A DNA stretch of 64,000 nucleotides from NCBI GenBank assembly GCA_963377175.1, contig CAUJNA010003288.1:90001-154000 (forward strand), written 5' to 3'. This DNA is from Effrenium voratum. Taxonomy: Eukaryota; Sar; Dinophyceae; Suessiales; Symbiodiniaceae. Below are positions 62,217 to 64,000 of the stretch, piece after piece. The notes under the pieces were generated by a model, which was given only the letters and a program-made list of their open reading frames with translations, had not been told where the DNA came from and did no database searches. The translations under genes were made by a program, and so were the position numbers. Positions within the stretch are counted from its first letter, which is position 1. Each line of letters opens with the position of its first letter.

Positions 62217-63134
62217 ATGGCAAATATTAATAAAAATGATATAATTAGTAAAATCTATCATGACAAGAGCGGGTATGGAAGCATTGCGACAACCTACAAG
62301 GATGCTAAACAAAAGGAACAAAGCATAACCTTAAATGATGTTAAAGAATGGTTTCAAAAGAACATAGAACAGAAGAAGCAATTAAGAGGCAAAAATTCAT
62401 TTATTTCTCCACATCCATACTTTGAATTTCAATTAGATTTATTTTTTATTAATGACATACCCAATCAAAAATTTAAAGTAGGGATGGTTTTAATTGATAT
62501 ATTTACCAGATATTCTACAGTAATACCTATTAAATCAAAACAACCGCCTGACATATTAGCGGGAGTAATGGAAGGAATGCAGAAAATGAAAGGCAAACCA
62601 GAAATTATTTATAGCGACGAGGAAGGCAGTTTATATAATAAAACAGTTGAAGATTATTTCAAAGAAGAAGGAATAGAATTATACCGCACAAGAGGACATC
62701 CTAATTTTGCAGAACGTTTTATAAAAACCTACAAGGATATGCTTTATAAAAGAGTTGAAGCAGATGAAAAGAAGGGGAAGGACAATATACAATGGATAGA
62801 TTATAATTTTGAAATATTAATAACTTATAATAATAAAATGGAACATTCAAGCATAGGAATGACACCAGCGGAAGCATTGAAGGAAAAAAACAATTATAAA
62901 GTAAAAATGAAAATGGCAACCGAAGCAACTAGAACCCGTAAATATCCCTTAATATCAATTGCCGACAAGGTTAAGATTTACAGAAAGAAAGGAATAACTG
63001 AAAAGGAACGAACTAGCAATTGGATGCCTACGATTTATAAGGTTGAAAGGATTGAAAAAAAGTTAGGACAAACTTATTTTTATTTGGAACATAACACACG
63101 ACCATTCTTAAGATTTGAAATTTTGAAAGTTTAA
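62217..63134 (+). CDS. Retroviral-type (rve) integrase
   Basis: 305 residues. An N-terminal segment (KIYHDKSGYGSI, then TLNDVKEWFQKN) is typical of Maverick/Polinton integrases. The catalytic core follows: D in FEFQLDLFFIND, D in IIYSDEEGSLYNK, and E in HPNFAERFIKTYKDML, with 31 residues between the second D and the E. It ends with the AEALKE region and a C-terminal SH3-like segment (DKVKIYRKKGI, ... LRFEILKV). It would insert viral DNA with 5-6 bp target duplications. It stands downstream of the zinc-type gene on the same strand. All catalytic residues are present. Confidence 0.88.
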   Translation: MANINKNDIISKIYHDKSGYGSIATTYKDAKQKEQSITLNDVKEWFQKNIEQKKQLRGKNSFISPHPYFEFQLDLFFINDIPNQKFKVGMVLIDIFTRYSTVIPIKSKQPPDILAGVMEGMQKMKGKPEIIYSDEEGSLYNKTVEDYFKEEGIELYRTRGHPNFAERFIKTYKDMLYKRVEADEKKGKDNIQWIDYNFEILITYNNKMEHSSIGMTPAEALKEKNNYKVKMKMATEATRTRKYPLISIADKVKIYRKKGITEKERTSNWMPTIYKVERIEKKLGQTYFYLEHNTRPFLRFEILKV

Positions 63135-63170
63135 AAAATATATATATATAATTTTTATCATAAAAAATTT

Positions 63171-63198
63171 CTTGTAAAAAAGTTATTTAAAGAAATAT
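63171..63198 (+). promoter_or_regulatory. Viral promoter-like box for the 63,227 gene
   Basis: CTTGTAA followed by TTATTTAAAGAAATA, 29 bases before the ATG. Confidence 0.65.
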
Positions 63199-63226
63199 TT
63201 TATAATATAAATATATAGATTATATT

Positions 63227-63748
63227 ATGAGTAAGTTTTTACAGCGTAATATAAACGAGTTAAACAAACTCAAAAGAAATTCAACACAGAGCGCAAATAA
63301 TGCAACTAAAAAAAGGGTTGATGAGATTATTAAACTTTATACTGAAAGAAAGTTATCAAATGTAGCAACGGCAGAAAATTTAATCAAAGGTTTAACTTCT
63401 ACTGACAAAAAGGTTTATGACAAAGCATTTCAAAAATACAAGGATAATATCAAGAAAATCAAGGATACAAAACCCTTAAATCAAAGAATGACAGAAACAA
63501 GAGCGAAGAAGGAAGAAGAAGGCAGGGTATATAAACCAAGAGGAGTAAGGGCGAAAAAGACTTATTTTATTCAATTTATGTTGTATACAGCAAGAGAGGA
63601 AAACAAAGATACAAAGATAAAATCTAAACCTGCTTTTAAACACAGACTAATGAATTTTTACACAAAAACTTTTGATAATCTTAATGTTACAATTCAAGCA
63701 CGGACAATTTCAACAGATATTATAAAAAAAAGATATTTCAATACTTAG
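63227..63748 (+). CDS. Basic helical protein, possibly N-terminal part of a larger replication gene
   Basis: 173 residues, rich in Lys, Arg and Asn (MSKFLQRNINELNKLKRNST, a helix start), with KPRGVRAKKTYFIQF in the middle. The frame ends at a TAG at 63,746-63,748, right after an A8 run (63,724-63,731). From that point a second frame, shifted by -1, is open to the window's end. A gene after the integrase in this position would be a protein-primed DNA polymerase or primase-helicase in related viruses, but none of their motifs is visible yet. Single gene or two overlapping genes cannot be decided here. Confidence 0.5.
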   Translation: MSKFLQRNINELNKLKRNSTQSANNATKKRVDEIIKLYTERKLSNVATAENLIKGLTSTDKKVYDKAFQKYKDNIKKIKDTKPLNQRMTETRAKKEEEGRVYKPRGVRAKKTYFIQFMLYTAREENKDTKIKSKPAFKHRLMNFYTKTFDNLNVTIQARTISTDIIKKRYFNT

Positions 63749-64000
63749 GCAACTCGGATATACGATATGGAAGCAATAATGATACACCAAATGACGAATT
63801 TACTGACACAATAAATCTATTAACAACAGATGAAGATTTTAATGAAATATATAGAGAAATGACAGAATTTTATAATGATATTGAATGTGTCAAAATATTA
63901 TCAGTGGAAGTGATGAATAAAAACGGCGAAAAGTTTAATATATTAACCGAAAACTTAAGGGATGCTACAAACGTATCAATTTATCATAAATATATACACA
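63685..64000 (+). CDS. Open frame truncated at the window edge (continuation in -1 frame)
   Basis: Open from 63,685 to the last base. No ATG starts it near its left end, which suits continuation from the 63,227 frame by -1 shifting at the A8 run (63,724-63,731). The sense text (FQYLGNSDIRYGSNND, then EIYREMTEFYNDIECVKIL) is polar and coding-like. No polymerase motif is in view. Confidence 0.45.

Noticed and set aside
1..64000. tRNA and rRNA genes
   Set aside because: No rRNA-like block or cloverleaf with the conserved tRNA arms was noticed, but a scan by eye is not exhaustive; a covariance-model search would settle it.

Overview
The window joins two very different sequences. Positions 1 to about 47,550 look like the nuclear genome of a dinoflagellate. 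The evidence is relic copies of the 3' end of the dinoflagellate spliced leader (GCCATTTTGGCTCAAG) inside a retroelement, a gene broken into about 18 small exons whose introns mostly start with GC or GA and end at AG|G, long satellite tracts, and sparse genes. Positions about 47,600 to 64,000 are very AT-rich and densely packed with compact, intronless genes. They read as an endogenous Polinton-like / Maverick-like DNA virus that runs off the right edge.

Host layout. A lineage-specific intronless gene lies at 2,543-3,574. A secreted JmjC/cupin-type hydroxylase with a VHL-beta-like domain and a PSI domain lies at 7,692-9,686. Simple-sequence tracts surround these, the largest at 1.6-1.9 kb and 11.0-11.9 kb. 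A two-module tyrosine-recombinase retroelement fills 12,139-19,833. Each module is bounded by the same A (about 122 bp) and B (180 bp) repeats. Module 1 carries a decayed tyrosine recombinase. Module 2 carries decayed gag, cytosine-methyltransferase-like, reverse transcriptase and RNase H regions. After a gene-poor stretch, a folate/biopterin (BT1/FBT) transporter gene spans about 27.0-40.0 kb on the plus strand. One of its introns holds an intronless FYV7/TAP26-like rRNA-processing gene, and another holds a decayed antisense copia element. From 40 to 47 kb only short coding-like pieces and repeats are seen.

Viral layout. From 47,994 to the edge the genes form blocks: small minus-strand genes (zinc-binding and coiled-coil proteins), a plus-strand packaging ATPase, a minus-strand virion block (an acidic protein, a RPTYEEI-type protein, a small coiled-coil protein, the double jelly-roll major capsid protein, and a lipase), then a plus-strand block (penton-like minor capsid protein, C2HC zinc-finger protein, a fibre ending in a self-cleaving S74 chaperone, a small basic protein, a zinc-binding protein, an rve integrase, and the apparent start of a larger replication gene). 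Four genes share an upstream box 25-29 bases before the chosen ATG, which I read as a viral promoter class. An array of eight GC-rich hairpins sits between 60.9 and 61.13 kb. Most viral frames are intact, so either the integration is recent or under selection, or the contig is chimeric. All function calls are from reading motifs by eye; no database search was possible.
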